26,194 nucleotides of DNA. Origin: NIOZ-UU35 sp964344175 (GTDB lineage: Bacteria; Chloroflexota; Anaerolineae; Anaerolineales; UBA11858). Each line of letters opens with the position of its first letter. Position 1 is the stretch's first letter. The notes beneath the pieces were generated by a model, which did not search any database, was not told where the DNA came from, and saw nothing but the letters and a program-made list of their open reading frames with translations. A program made the translations under genes and the position numbers. Shown piece by piece: positions 7,590 through 16,095 of the stretch. The stretch is taken from positions 1 to 26,194 of the forward strand of contig CAYFMI010000060.1 of assembly GCA_964344175.1 (NCBI GenBank), given 5' to 3'.

Positions 7590-9658
7590 ATACCCGGACA
7601 ATAAACTCAAAAATAACCCTGCCGATGGAAAAAATATCCAGCATCGCCAGTCTGATCGCCATTGTCACCGGCGCGCTGGTCATTGTTGGCTGGGCTTTGG
7701 ACCTGCCTCAGCTAACCAGCATCCTGCCTGGCTGGCCGAAGATGGTCGCCAACACAGCCATCTCGATCTTGTTAGGGGGCATCTCCCTGGCATTGCAGAT
7801 CAAGCCCCCTGGCGAAGGCCAGCAGATCGATTTTAGTCGCCTGCTGGGGAAATTGGCTGGCATTATCGTATCCCTGATTGGCTTGCTTACCCTGGCCGAA
7901 TACGTCTTCGATTGGAACGCTGGAATCGATCAACTGGTTTTTAGCGATCCCGGGGGGGCTGTTTTCCCCGGACGCATGTCGCCAAATACTGCCTTCTCAT
8001 TCTGGTGGGTGGGTATGGCGCTGGCGGCGATGGATTGGCGGGTCAAGGGTCATCGTCCGGCGCAGTTCCTGGCGTTGGTGATCAACGTGATTCCTTTGAT
8101 TGCCTTTGTGCGTTATCTTTTCGGGATCAGCCCATTCTTTGGGGCTTTAATGAGCATTGGGATGGCCTTCCATACTGCGCTGGGTATCTTTTTCATCTGC
8201 CTGGGGATATTGTCAACGCGGGCTTCCTACGGACTGATAGGCCTGCTTACCGGGGGCAGCTTAGGGGGTATTGCGGCGCGGCGCATCTTATGGGGAGGCT
8301 TGAGCATCCCCTTTATTTTGAACATCCTGGTGGCTACAGCCCATCGCGAGGGCTATGATCCTGCTCCTTTGGAAATCGCCATCCATGTCATGGGTATTCT
8401 TTCGATGGTGATCGTTTTGTGGTTAATGTTGAAGATTGCCGGCGATCTGGATGCAATCGCTGCTGAGTACAACCAGGCGGAACGTCAACTCAATGATGTG
8501 GAGCGCCGTTTCCGCACCATCTATGAACAAACCCCAGATGGAATCTGGATTGTCGATGGCGAGAGCGGGAAGATCGTTGAGTTTAACACCGCTGCCCACC
8601 AGCAGTTAGGCTATACGCGGGAAGAATTCGCCCGCTTAGAGATACCCGACATTGAAGCCCTGGAATCTCCTGAAGAAACGCAAAAACATATCGAAAACAT
8701 TTTGCGCCAGGGGCGGGATGATTTTGAGACCCGGCACAGGACGAAACACGGTGAAATCAGGCATATCTTTGTCACCGTTCAAACCATAGCGTTCGATGGC
8801 AAAATGCACTTTATGTCTCTGATACGTGATATTACCGAACGCGTGCGAGCCGAGCAGGAGTTGCGCGCCTACCGCGACCACCTTGAGGAATTAGTAGATG
8901 TGCGTACTCAGGAACTGGCGCGTTCAAACAACGAATTAGAGCAGTTTGCTTATGTGGCTTCCCACGATCTGCAGGAGCCTTTACGAAAGATCAGGGCCTT
9001 CGGAGACCGGCTGGCGCAAAAATATGATCAGGCGCTGGGTGAGCAAGGTTTGGATTATTTAGAGCGCATGCGCAGCGCAGCCAGCCGCGGGCAGGATTTG
9101 ATCAACGATTTGCTGACCTTCTCTCGCGTGCGTACCCGGGCGCAACCCTTCGAGCCGGTCGATCTCAACCCGGTCGTTCAGGGGGTACTCAACGACCTGG
9201 AGATGCTGGTTGCCGAAAATCAGGCCCAGGTCGAGTTGGCTGCCCTGCCGACCGTCGACGCCGAACCACTGCACATGCGCCAGCTTTTCCAGAACCTGAT
9301 TAGCAACGCCCTAAAATTCCATCGGGAAGGCGTCCCGCCGATGGTCGAAATCTATAGCGAAAACTGCGAGGATAACGGCGAATGTCGATTGATCGTCCGC
9401 GATAATGGCATCGGCTTCGAAGAGAAATACCTCGACCGCATCTTCATGCCCTTTCAGCGCCTGCACAACCGCAGCATCTATTCAGGAACCGGGATCGGCC
9501 TGGCGGTCTGCAAGAAGATTGTCGATCACCACGGCGGAAAAATCACTGCCCAAAGCGCGCCGGGCGAAGGCACGACTTTCAGGGTTCGATTGCCGCTCAA
9601 GCAAAACCCAACCGCGGCCGGTCATCAAGATTTAGGGCCTCGCTCCCTGACAACATAA
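7586..9658 (+). CDS. Membrane-bound PAS histidine kinase
   Basis: Integral-membrane sensor kinase of 690 residues. The first 285 residues hold about eight hydrophobic segments with a conserved-looking RMSPNTAFSFWW motif after the third; this is a multi-pass sensory module that I cannot assign to a named family. Next come PAS (about 306-415), a short coiled region, HisKA (about 445-515) with phospho-acceptor H460 in SHDLQEPLR, and HATPase_c (about 550-670) with NLISNALKF, DNGIGF and GTGIGLAVCKK. The kinase core is of the kind found in phytochrome-like kinases, which fits the Rcp-like receiver 12 bases downstream, but no bilin-binding GAF is present. It overlaps the upstream receiver gene by four bases. 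Confidence 0.88.
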   Translation: MNTRTINSKITLPMEKISSIASLIAIVTGALVIVGWALDLPQLTSILPGWPKMVANTAISILLGGISLALQIKPPGEGQQIDFSRLLGKLAGIIVSLIGLLTLAEYVFDWNAGIDQLVFSDPGGAVFPGRMSPNTAFSFWWVGMALAAMDWRVKGHRPAQFLALVINVIPLIAFVRYLFGISPFFGALMSIGMAFHTALGIFFICLGILSTRASYGLIGLLTGGSLGGIAARRILWGGLSIPFILNILVATAHREGYDPAPLEIAIHVMGILSMVIVLWLMLKIAGDLDAIAAEYNQAERQLNDVERRFRTIYEQTPDGIWIVDGESGKIVEFNTAAHQQLGYTREEFARLEIPDIEALESPEETQKHIENILRQGRDDFETRHRTKHGEIRHIFVTVQTIAFDGKMHFMSLIRDITERVRAEQELRAYRDHLEELVDVRTQELARSNNELEQFAYVASHDLQEPLRKIRAFGDRLAQKYDQALGEQGLDYLERMRSAASRGQDLINDLLTFSRVRTRAQPFEPVDLNPVVQGVLNDLEMLVAENQAQVELAALPTVDAEPLHMRQLFQNLISNALKFHREGVPPMVEIYSENCEDNGECRLIVRDNGIGFEEKYLDRIFMPFQRLHNRSIYSGTGIGLAVCKKIVDHHGGKITAQSAPGEGTTFRVRLPLKQNPTAAGHQDLGPRSLTT

Positions 9659-9670
9659 GGAGTTTAAACC

Positions 9671-10114
9671 ATGCCAAGCATGAAACCGATCACGATTTTA
9701 ATGGCTGATGATGACAGGGATGACCGCCTGCTGGCCAAAGAAGCCTTTCAAGAGGCCCAACTGAAGAATGAGCTGCGTTTTGTCGAAGATGGGGTAGCCC
9801 TGTTAGATTACCTGCACCGGCGGGATGGATACAGCGCCCCGGACGCAGCCCCGTTCCCGGGGTTGATCTTGCTCGACCTGAACATGCCCCGCAAAGATGG
9901 GCGCGAAGCGCTCGAAGAGATCAAGGCTGACCCCAAACTGCGTGCCATCCCGATTGTCGTGCTGACCACCTCCCAGGCTGAGGAGGATATTATCCGCTCC
10001 TACAATCTGGGCGTCAGCGGGTTTATCACCAAGCCGGTGACCTTCGAAGGCCTGATCGAAGTGATGAAGGGCCTGGGTAAATACTGGCTGGAAATTGTGG
10101 AGTTACCGGTGTAA
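9671..10114 (+). CDS. Rcp-like single-domain response regulator
   Basis: Receiver of 147 residues, longer than CheY, with the extended loop typical of cyanobacterial Rcp1-type regulators. Acidic residues are at 13-15 (ADDD), the phospho-acceptor is D69 in LILLDLNMPRKDG, and a TTS switch and FITKP lysine motif follow. Rcp-type regulators accept phosphate from phytochrome-like kinases, matching the gene immediately upstream. There is no output domain. AAGGAG (9657-9662) precedes ATG 9671 at good spacing. The next gene begins 52 bases later with its own receiver domain, so a relay between them is possible. Confidence 0.9.
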   Translation: MPSMKPITILMADDDRDDRLLAKEAFQEAQLKNELRFVEDGVALLDYLHRRDGYSAPDAAPFPGLILLDLNMPRKDGREALEEIKADPKLRAIPIVVLTTSQAEEDIIRSYNLGVSGFITKPVTFEGLIEVMKGLGKYWLEIVELPV

Positions 10115-10166
10115 TTTTGAGACAAATTACATCCCATAGCGCACCTCGAACGAAGGAACCTCGACC

Positions 10167-13100
10167 GTGAAACATGAACCCTTCCACATCTTGCTGATTG
10201 AAGATGACCCAGATGATGTCTTATTGATCCGTGAAGCTTTGTCTGAAAACGGAAATTTTCGGTATCAATTACAGCATGAGGATTGTCTGTCGGATGGATT
10301 AGATCAGCTTGCAAGGAATCATTTAGATGTTGGTTTATTGGACTTGAACCTGCCCGACAGCCGTGGATTGGAAACCCTGACACAATTCATCCAGCGCGCA
10401 CCGGCCCTGCCGCTGGTGGTGCTCAGCGGATTGGAAGATGAAGAGCTGGCCATCGAAGCCGTCCGGCAAGGAGCGCAGGATTACCTGGTCAAGGGTCACC
10501 TGGATAGTCGTGAGCTGCCGCGCGTGTTGCGCTATGCCATCGAGCGCCAACGTGTTGAACAGCGCATGCGTTTGCAAAGCGCTGCACTGGAGGCTGCTGA
10601 AAACGGCATCATGATCACCGACAGCCAGGGGATCATCCAATGGGTTAACCCCGCCTTCTCCAAACTGACCGGTTATGGTAGGGAGGTCGTCATTGGGCAA
10701 TCTCCAAGCATTCTGAAGTCCGATATGCAAGATGTCGCTTTCTACCGCCAGATGTGGGAGAGCATCACAGCTGGTGAAACCTGGCATGGCGAATTCATCA
10801 ACAAGCGGGCCACTGGCGAACTCTACACCGAAGAGCAAACCATTACTCCGATGAAAAACCAGACTGGCGAAGTGACCCATTTCATTGCCGTTCAGCAGGA
10901 TATTACCGAACGCAAGCAGAAGGAAGCCGAAATCCGGCAGAAAAACGATGATCTGGCGATCATCAATGCGCTTAATCAGGCGGTCAATCGGGGCGACAGC
11001 CTGATTGAGATTACAACCTCATTAGCCGAAGAAATTAAACAGGCACTTAATAGCCTCAATGCCACCGTTTATCTGCTCAGCGATGACCGGCAAAAACTGG
11101 TGATGCAGAATATGCTCCTTCCAGGAGAGAATATTCATGCAATTGAAAAATTGATCAAAGGCCCAATTCCAAAGTTGATCTATTGCCTGGACGTCGATAG
11201 TTCCTACCGCCAGATAGTCGAGAGCGGTATGCCGCGCATTGCCAATGGCCCAGATGAAATCCGGCAAATTATTTCCACCATCACAGAAATAGCCGAGTTG
11301 CCAGTTGCATTGAAAACTGCCTTTCCGAAACTGATACCGCTGATCCAGAAATCGTTGGATATTTGCTCGATTGTCACCGTACCGTTGATGCTGGATGGCG
11401 AAGTGATCGGTATTCTAGAGACTTCTTACCGGGAGCCATCCACCGAGGCCAAGCTTCGCAGAATCGAGATTATCGCCAGCCAACTGCTCAGTACCATTCA
11501 GCGTAAACGCGCCGAAGACAAAGTGTATGACCTGGCGAAGTTTCCCAGCGAGAATCCCAACCCGGTGCTGCGTGTCGATCATGATGGACATATTTGTCAC
11601 GCCAACCCGGCCAGCCAGCCACTGCTGGAATTGTGGCAAGTAAATGTAGGCGGACGTATGCCGGATGACTTACTTCAATACTCATCGGAGGTGCTTGCAA
11701 CAGGCCAGATTCGAGAGCTGGATATCCCTTGCGGTGACCGACATTTCGCCTTTGTACTGACTCCAATCAAAGAAGGGGATTATGTCAATTGGTATGGAAG
11801 TGATATTACTGCCCGGGTGCAGTTTGAAAGAGATTTACTTAGAAGCGAAGAGCGTTACCGAACGCTTGCTGAAGCGGCGCATGACTCGATATTCATCATC
11901 GATCAGGACGACCGCATTGAATACCTCAATAGTTTCGCAGCAAGATTGTTAGGCGGTCAACCGGAAGATTTCATCGGCCAACCTAGATCGCACTTGTTTT
12001 CTTCAAGCGCAGAAGATTCGCAAAGGATCAACCTGGCGCGCGTAGCGCAGAGTGGCGAGCCTTTTTATGTAGAAACGGAAACAGATATTCCATCCGGAAA
12101 GGTTTGGCTGGGAACCTGGCTGGTGCCGATCAGAGATTTAGACGGTGAAATCAATAGTGTTTTGGGCGTATCACGCGATATCACCGAACGAAAACTCGCT
12201 GAAATGGCGGTGCAGCGCCAGTTGAAAGAACTAACCATCCAGCACAAGATTGCCTCGGCGGGCGTTGAATTATCGTCAGAGGACGAAATTGTCCGCCATG
12301 CCACTGAGATTATTTACGAGGCCTTTTCTCCGGTCAATTGCGGCATTTTCCTTTTTGATGAAATGCGTTCAACTCTGGTTCAACATCCTTCCTACCGGGT
12401 TGCAGGGGAGCGTGAATTATTGACTTCTGATTTGAGTCAGGGGGTGATTGGGTGGGTAGCCGATTCCGGGCAGACCATGAATGTCGCTGATGTCCGTGCG
12501 GAACCTTGCTATCGGGTATTGGATGAAAACGTACGTTCTGAACTATGTGTGCCGTTGAAGACCGGATCTTATATCATGGGGGTGATCAATATCGAGTGTG
12601 ACCGGCTGTCGGCATTTAGCAAAGAAGATGTGCGCCTGGTTTCGACGCTGGCGAATCAACTGGCCACCGGTATTGAGAAATCGCGCCTGTTTGAAAACTC
12701 AGAACGCCGCTTGCAAATCTTGCAGGCCTTACGCAATATTGATGTAGCCATTACCGGCAGCCTCGACCTGAGGATCACTTTGGAGGTGCTGCTCGACCAG
12801 GTGCTTCACCAACTCAATGTGGATGCGGCTGTAATCTTATTGTTAAACGAGCATATCCAGCAGTTTGAATATGAAGCTGGCAAGGGTTTTCATTCAATGG
12901 AAATTCGCGACAGTAAGCTGCGCTTAGGAGAAGGCTATGCGGGAAAGGCCGCTTTGGAGCGGCAAATCCTGACCGTGCTCGATTTAAAAGCTGCAGAGCC
13001 GCCATTTGTGCGCCAGAAGTTAATCCACATTGAACAATTTGTTTCCTATGTGGCTGCTCCCTTGATTTCGAAAGGGCAGGTAAAAGGCTTGCTCGAAGTG

Positions 13101-13793
13101 TATTGCCACAATCCGTTGGATCCGGATAAGGAGTGGTATAACTACCTGGAGACTATCGCAGGACAGGCGGCTATCGCGATTGACAATGCCGGATTATTCT
13201 CGGGGTTACAGCGTGCCAATACCGAGTTGTCCCTGGCTTATGATACCACCCTGGAAGGCTGGTCAAATGCCCTGGAACTGCGCGATATGGAAACCGAAGG
13301 CCACAGCAGCCGCGTTACTGAAATGGTGATGCGTCTGGCAGAGGAATTCAGCATCAGTCAAAAGGAAATGGTGCATATTCGTAGGGGGGCATTGTTGCAT
13401 GATATTGGCAAGATGGGCATTCCAGACAGCATTCTTCACAAGCCTGGGCCTTTAAATGATGACGAATGGGAAATTATGAAAAAACATCCCCTGATGGCTT
13501 TCCGACTGCTTTCCCCTATTTCCTATCTGAAACCAGCCCTGGATATTCCCTATTGTCATCATGAACGCTGGGATGGTTCTGGCTACCCGCGCGGCCTGAA
13601 GGGGGAACAGATCCCACTGGCAGCGCGCATCTTTGCGGTTGTAGATGCCTGGGATGCACTCAGCTTCGATCGCCCCTACCGAGAAGCCTGGCCGCACGAG
13701 AAAGTATTGGCTTATTTGCAAGATCAGGCCGGCATCCAGTTCGACCCACAGGTTGTGGAAAAGTTCATTCGTTTGAACAACGAAATGGCGTAG
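10167..13793 (+). CDS. Receiver-PAS-GAF-PAS2-GAF2-HD-GYP phosphodiesterase
   Basis: Very large cytoplasmic response regulator, 1208 residues, whose likely output is cyclic-dinucleotide hydrolysis. Domains: receiver (about 5-125; acidic E12-D13-D14, phospho-acceptor D59, lysine in YLVKGH), PAS (131-250), extended GAF (262-450), two PAS (452-548, 555-680), two GAF (690-850, 855-1010), HD-GYP (1025-1205). Catalytic motifs are complete: HD at 1078-1079, the HHERWDG segment, and GYP at 1139-1141. The start is GTG 10167, preceded by AAGGA at 10153-10157. The last GAF plus HD-GYP is clearly paralogous to the C-terminal half of the protein at 77. As last gene of the 7185-13793 cluster it is the natural effector of the two kinase-linked receivers, though this is inferred. 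Confidence 0.88.
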   Translation: MKHEPFHILLIEDDPDDVLLIREALSENGNFRYQLQHEDCLSDGLDQLARNHLDVGLLDLNLPDSRGLETLTQFIQRAPALPLVVLSGLEDEELAIEAVRQGAQDYLVKGHLDSRELPRVLRYAIERQRVEQRMRLQSAALEAAENGIMITDSQGIIQWVNPAFSKLTGYGREVVIGQSPSILKSDMQDVAFYRQMWESITAGETWHGEFINKRATGELYTEEQTITPMKNQTGEVTHFIAVQQDITERKQKEAEIRQKNDDLAIINALNQAVNRGDSLIEITTSLAEEIKQALNSLNATVYLLSDDRQKLVMQNMLLPGENIHAIEKLIKGPIPKLIYCLDVDSSYRQIVESGMPRIANGPDEIRQIISTITEIAELPVALKTAFPKLIPLIQKSLDICSIVTVPLMLDGEVIGILETSYREPSTEAKLRRIEIIASQLLSTIQRKRAEDKVYDLAKFPSENPNPVLRVDHDGHICHANPASQPLLELWQVNVGGRMPDDLLQYSSEVLATGQIRELDIPCGDRHFAFVLTPIKEGDYVNWYGSDITARVQFERDLLRSEERYRTLAEAAHDSIFIIDQDDRIEYLNSFAARLLGGQPEDFIGQPRSHLFSSSAEDSQRINLARVAQSGEPFYVETETDIPSGKVWLGTWLVPIRDLDGEINSVLGVSRDITERKLAEMAVQRQLKELTIQHKIASAGVELSSEDEIVRHATEIIYEAFSPVNCGIFLFDEMRSTLVQHPSYRVAGERELLTSDLSQGVIGWVADSGQTMNVADVRAEPCYRVLDENVRSELCVPLKTGSYIMGVINIECDRLSAFSKEDVRLVSTLANQLATGIEKSRLFENSERRLQILQALRNIDVAITGSLDLRITLEVLLDQVLHQLNVDAAVILLLNEHIQQFEYEAGKGFHSMEIRDSKLRLGEGYAGKAALERQILTVLDLKAAEPPFVRQKLIHIEQFVSYVAAPLISKGQVKGLLEVYCHNPLDPDKEWYNYLETIAGQAAIAIDNAGLFSGLQRANTELSLAYDTTLEGWSNALELRDMETEGHSSRVTEMVMRLAEEFSISQKEMVHIRRGALLHDIGKMGIPDSILHKPGPLNDDEWEIMKKHPLMAFRLLSPISYLKPALDIPYCHHERWDGSGYPRGLKGEQIPLAARIFAVVDAWDALSFDRPYREAWPHEKVLAYLQDQAGIQFDPQVVEKFIRLNNEMA

Positions 13794-13826
13794 GGTTGAC
13801 CTCATATCCTCCGATAGTTGAGAATT

Positions 13827-15044
13827 TTACAGGGGCGCTTGGGTTAAAGGGGCCCCTTTGCTCAATTGCCGCCAAAACCACGCCGCCCCGGCGATTCCAA
13901 TGATCCCTCCCCCATACCAGATCGCCTGGGGGCTGACCCAATCGTTCAGCACACCGCCGATGACCGGGCCAATCCCCAGGGCTACTCCCCAGGTCAGGGT
14001 GAACACGCTCATATAGCGCCCGCGCATATCGGGGGGCGCCAGGTTTGCCGTGTAGGTTGTTGCTGTCGGAACCAGGATCAGCTCACCGGTCGTCAGCAGC
14101 ACCATGCTGCCCCAGAAATCCCAAAACCCATCTCCCAGGGCCACACTGCCCACACCCAGCGCGTAGATCAACGCGCCCCAGGTCATCATACTCAGGGGAG
14201 ATTTTTGCTGGGTATATCGGGTGATAAACACCTGAAAAAAGACCACCATCAAGGCGTTGGTCATGGGGATGAAGCCAAATTGCTTCTCCAGAATTTGATA
14301 ATTGTCTTTGGCGTAATCCCCCAGCAATACCCATAGAATAGCCGAGCCGAGTTGGGTGAGCAAAAACGCGCCGATGAAAGTGAGGAAGGCGCGGTCTTGC
14401 AAAATATGTTTGAACCCGCTGGTACCGGTACTCACAGACGCGGAAACGGCGCGCATTTCGGCGGGGAGGGTTTCTTCGAGGAAGAAAAGCGTGATCAGGC
14501 TGAAAATGATCAGGCCGGCTGCCGCAGCGACAAAAGTGATGGCATATGAGTTTGTGGCGACAAAACCGCCCAGCGCCGGGCCGACGGCGATGCCTAAATT
14601 CTTCGCCAGGCGGCTGAGGGCGTAAGCATCGGCGCGCTGCTCTTCGGGGATGATGTCGGCAATCATAGCATCCCCGCCAATGCGAAAGAGCGGGTTGACT
14701 AGCCCGCGCAATGTCATCAGGACGAAGAAGGCCAAATAGGTTTTAGCCGGGATCATCGCCAGGTAGGTCAGCCCCAGGGCGACCAGACCAATGACCATAA
14801 TGCCCTTGCGCCCGGTGCGGTCGCTGATTGGCCCGGCTACGGCCGAGGCGATCAGGCTGGCAATCGCGTTGACGCTCAGGAGGACGGCAGTGGTGGTCAT
14901 GGGAAGCCCCAGGCGGTCGCTGACGTAGATCATCAGGAACGGCCAGATCATACTGACACCGGCAGTGCTGATGAGGATGCCCACAAACAACAGCCAAAAT
15001 TGACGCGGATACGCGTTGAGTGATTTTAGTGTTTTGATTTTCAT
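13827..15044 (-). CDS. MFS transporter, DHA1-like drug exporter type
   Basis: Inner-membrane protein of 405 residues with about twelve hydrophobic segments. The loop between segments 2 and 3 carries the MFS signature GPISDRTGRKGIM, and the second half has MRGRYMSVF in the equivalent loop. Length and layout fit the major facilitator superfamily, probably a proton-driven exporter of the DHA1/MdtH-like group; the substrate cannot be told. It is transcribed away from surE and converges on the HD-GYP gene, with 33 bases between the stops. A perfect 14-bp palindrome (13846-13859) falls in its last codons. Confidence 0.88.
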   Translation of the reverse strand: MKIKTLKSLNAYPRQFWLLFVGILISTAGVSMIWPFLMIYVSDRLGLPMTTTAVLLSVNAIASLIASAVAGPISDRTGRKGIMVIGLVALGLTYLAMIPAKTYLAFFVLMTLRGLVNPLFRIGGDAMIADIIPEEQRADAYALSRLAKNLGIAVGPALGGFVATNSYAITFVAAAAGLIIFSLITLFFLEETLPAEMRAVSASVSTGTSGFKHILQDRAFLTFIGAFLLTQLGSAILWVLLGDYAKDNYQILEKQFGFIPMTNALMVVFFQVFITRYTQQKSPLSMMTWGALIYALGVGSVALGDGFWDFWGSMVLLTTGELILVPTATTYTANLAPPDMRGRYMSVFTLTWGVALGIGPVIGGVLNDWVSPQAIWYGGGIIGIAGAAWFWRQLSKGAPLTQAPL

Positions 15045-15054
15045 AAAGGTTTCA

Positions 15055-15091
15055 CCCGAACAGGCAGTCCCTGAGGGACTGCCTGTTCGGG
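15055..15091. promoter_or_regulatory. Perfect 17-bp palindrome between divergent genes
   Basis: CCCGAACAGGCAGTCCC at 15055-15071 pairs exactly with 15075-15091 around TGA. It sits between the MFS gene (-) and the surE promoter (+). It could be an operator, a bidirectional hairpin insulating the two genes, or a small mobile palindrome. On the minus strand it would lie in the 5' leader of the MFS mRNA, about 10 bases before the start codon. Confidence 0.6.
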
Positions 15092-15096
15092 ATATT

Positions 15097-15126
15097 TTAC
15101 CATCCCCCAGGATGCTCAGGTATAAT
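15097..15126 (+). promoter_or_regulatory. surE promoter, leaderless
   Basis: Perfect -10 box TATAAT at 15121-15126; TTACCA at 15097-15102 is a weak -35 with 18-base spacing. Only seven bases separate the -10 box from ATG 15134, so transcription should begin at or next to the start codon, giving a leaderless mRNA. No Shine-Dalgarno sequence is seen. Confidence 0.65.
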
Positions 15127-15133
15127 ACGGCGC

Positions 15134-15922
15134 ATGACTCACATTTTAGTAACCAATGATGACGGCGTTACCGCTCCGGGCTTGCTGGCGCTGGCGCGGG
15201 CCATGCAAGCCCTCGGTGAAGTGACCATCCTCGCCCCCGACCGGAACTGGTCGGCCTCCGGGCATGTCAAAACCATGCACCGCCCTCTGCGGGTAAAAGA
15301 AGTGCATCTGGCCGATGACCTGCGCGCCTATGCCAGCGATGGCGCGCCCTCCGATTGCGTGGCGTTGGCGATGCTGGGGTTGCTGGATACGCAGATTGAT
15401 CTGGTGGTTTCAGGCATCAACCCCAACGCCAATATTGGGCATGATCTCACCTATTCGGGAACGGTCACCGCGGCGATGGAGGCGGTGATTGGCAGAATCC
15501 CTGGGGTGGCCGTATCGCTGGATTCGCCAGAAAACCATTTAGGGGTGCTGGATTACGCGCCCGCGGCACGCGCTGCTCATCTAATCGTGGGACAACTCCT
15601 TAAGCGTGGATTCCCATCCAAGACTGTCATTAACATCAACGTGCCCTATCTTCCAGATGAGGAGATCAGAGGTGTGCAAATCACCCGTCAGGGACAGCGT
15701 CTTTACCGCGATGCCCTGATCCAGCGCTCTGACCCGCGCGGCAAACCCTATTATTGGATCGGCGGTGACGCGCCCACCGGCGTTGAGGAAGTCGGCACCG
15801 ATTTCGGAGCTATCAAAGCCGGGTATGTCTCGGTGACGCCCTTGCACTTGGATCTGACAGCTTATGGTATTGTGGAAGACTTGACAAATCTTCAAATTTT
15901 TATAGAATCCGACCCAGTATGA
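15134..15922 (+). CDS. surE: 5'/3'-nucleotidase SurE
   Basis: Metal-dependent phosphatase that removes phosphate from nucleoside monophosphates; 262 residues, the usual size for SurE. The N-terminal ILVTNDDG carries the metal-binding pair D9-D10, and SGINPNANIGHDLTYSGTV is the second family signature. It is a cytoplasmic enzyme. Its position directly before the pyrimidine genes suggests a link to nucleotide balance, but it has its own promoter and two hairpins follow it. Its TGA stop overlaps an ATG (ATGA at 15919-15922) opening a 30-codon frame, and a near-consensus promoter lies within its last codons. Confidence 0.95.
   Translation: MTHILVTNDDGVTAPGLLALARAMQALGEVTILAPDRNWSASGHVKTMHRPLRVKEVHLADDLRAYASDGAPSDCVALAMLGLLDTQIDLVVSGINPNANIGHDLTYSGTVTAAMEAVIGRIPGVAVSLDSPENHLGVLDYAPAARAAHLIVGQLLKRGFPSKTVININVPYLPDEEIRGVQITRQGQRLYRDALIQRSDPRGKPYYWIGGDAPTGVEEVGTDFGAIKAGYVSVTPLHLDLTAYGIVEDLTNLQIFIESDPV
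15881..15908 (+). promoter_or_regulatory. Candidate promoter of the pyrimidine operon leader, inside surE
   Basis: Perfect TTGACA (15881-15886), 16-base spacer, TAGAAT (15903-15908; five of six). The expected start is near 15915, just before the ATG of the 30-codon frame. The codons here are ordinary surE coding sequence, so a chance match is possible, but the site is the best -35 match noticed in the window. Confidence 0.55.
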
Positions 15923-16011
15923 GAAACCGAAGTTGTCCAACTTTTGACGATCAACGCCCACAAGAGCAGGATGCTCCGGGGCGTTTTGTTTGTCAGTATC
16001 AACTTGAGTAG
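15919..16011 (+). CDS. Candidate pyr operon leader peptide, 30 codons
   Basis: Open frame from ATG 15919, overlapping the surE stop, to TAG 16009. The peptide starts MRNRSCPTFD and ends FVCQYQLE; it has no hydrophobic segment and I do not recognise a family. Its interest is its position: it starts a few bases after the predicted transcription start, runs through a hairpin with a U-rich tail, and its stop codon forms the first three bases of the intrinsic terminator stem before pyrC. A ribosome on the last codons would cover the terminator's 5' arm. This is the geometry of coupled transcription-translation attenuation, as in the E. coli pyrBI leader. It could also be a chance frame. Confidence 0.45.
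   Translation: MRNRSCPTFDDQRPQEQDAPGRFVCQYQLE
15953..15993 (+). terminator. Hairpin with U-rich tail (pause site or terminator)
   Basis: Outer stem AACGCCC (15953-15959) with GGGCGTT (15979-15985); inner stem GAGCA (15964-15968) with TGCTC (15972-15976) around GGA. TTTTGTTTGT follows the arm. It may terminate surE transcripts, or act as a polymerase pause hairpin in the pyr leader. Confidence 0.65.
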
Positions 16012-16035
16012 AGCCTTTATGGCTCTATTTTTTTT
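16009..16035 (+). terminator. Intrinsic terminator / candidate pyr attenuator
   Basis: TAGAGCC (16009-16015), loop TTTAT, GGCTCTA (16021-16027), then eight T (16028-16035). A textbook intrinsic terminator between surE and pyrC. Its first three bases are the stop codon of the 30-codon leader frame, so ribosome position can decide whether it folds. Confidence 0.85.
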
Positions 16036-16043
16036 GTAAAAAT

Positions 16044-16095
16044 AGTTGAAAGTTGGCAGATTGAAAATTGAAAGTTACAAGCTGAACTTTCAACT
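16044..16095. repeat. Heptad repeat hairpin before pyrC
   Basis: The interval reads as degenerate seven-base units of AGTTGAA type from 16044. The ends are a perfect 11-bp inverted repeat, AGTTGAAAGTT (16044-16054) and its complement (16085-16095), with a 30-base interior. It is the first of seven such tracts in the pyrimidine cluster. Confidence 0.65.

Noticed and set aside
7586..9658. Phytochrome
   Set aside because: The kinase core and the Rcp-like partner are phytochrome-like, but there is no bilin GAF or PHY domain; the N-terminus is membrane-spanning.
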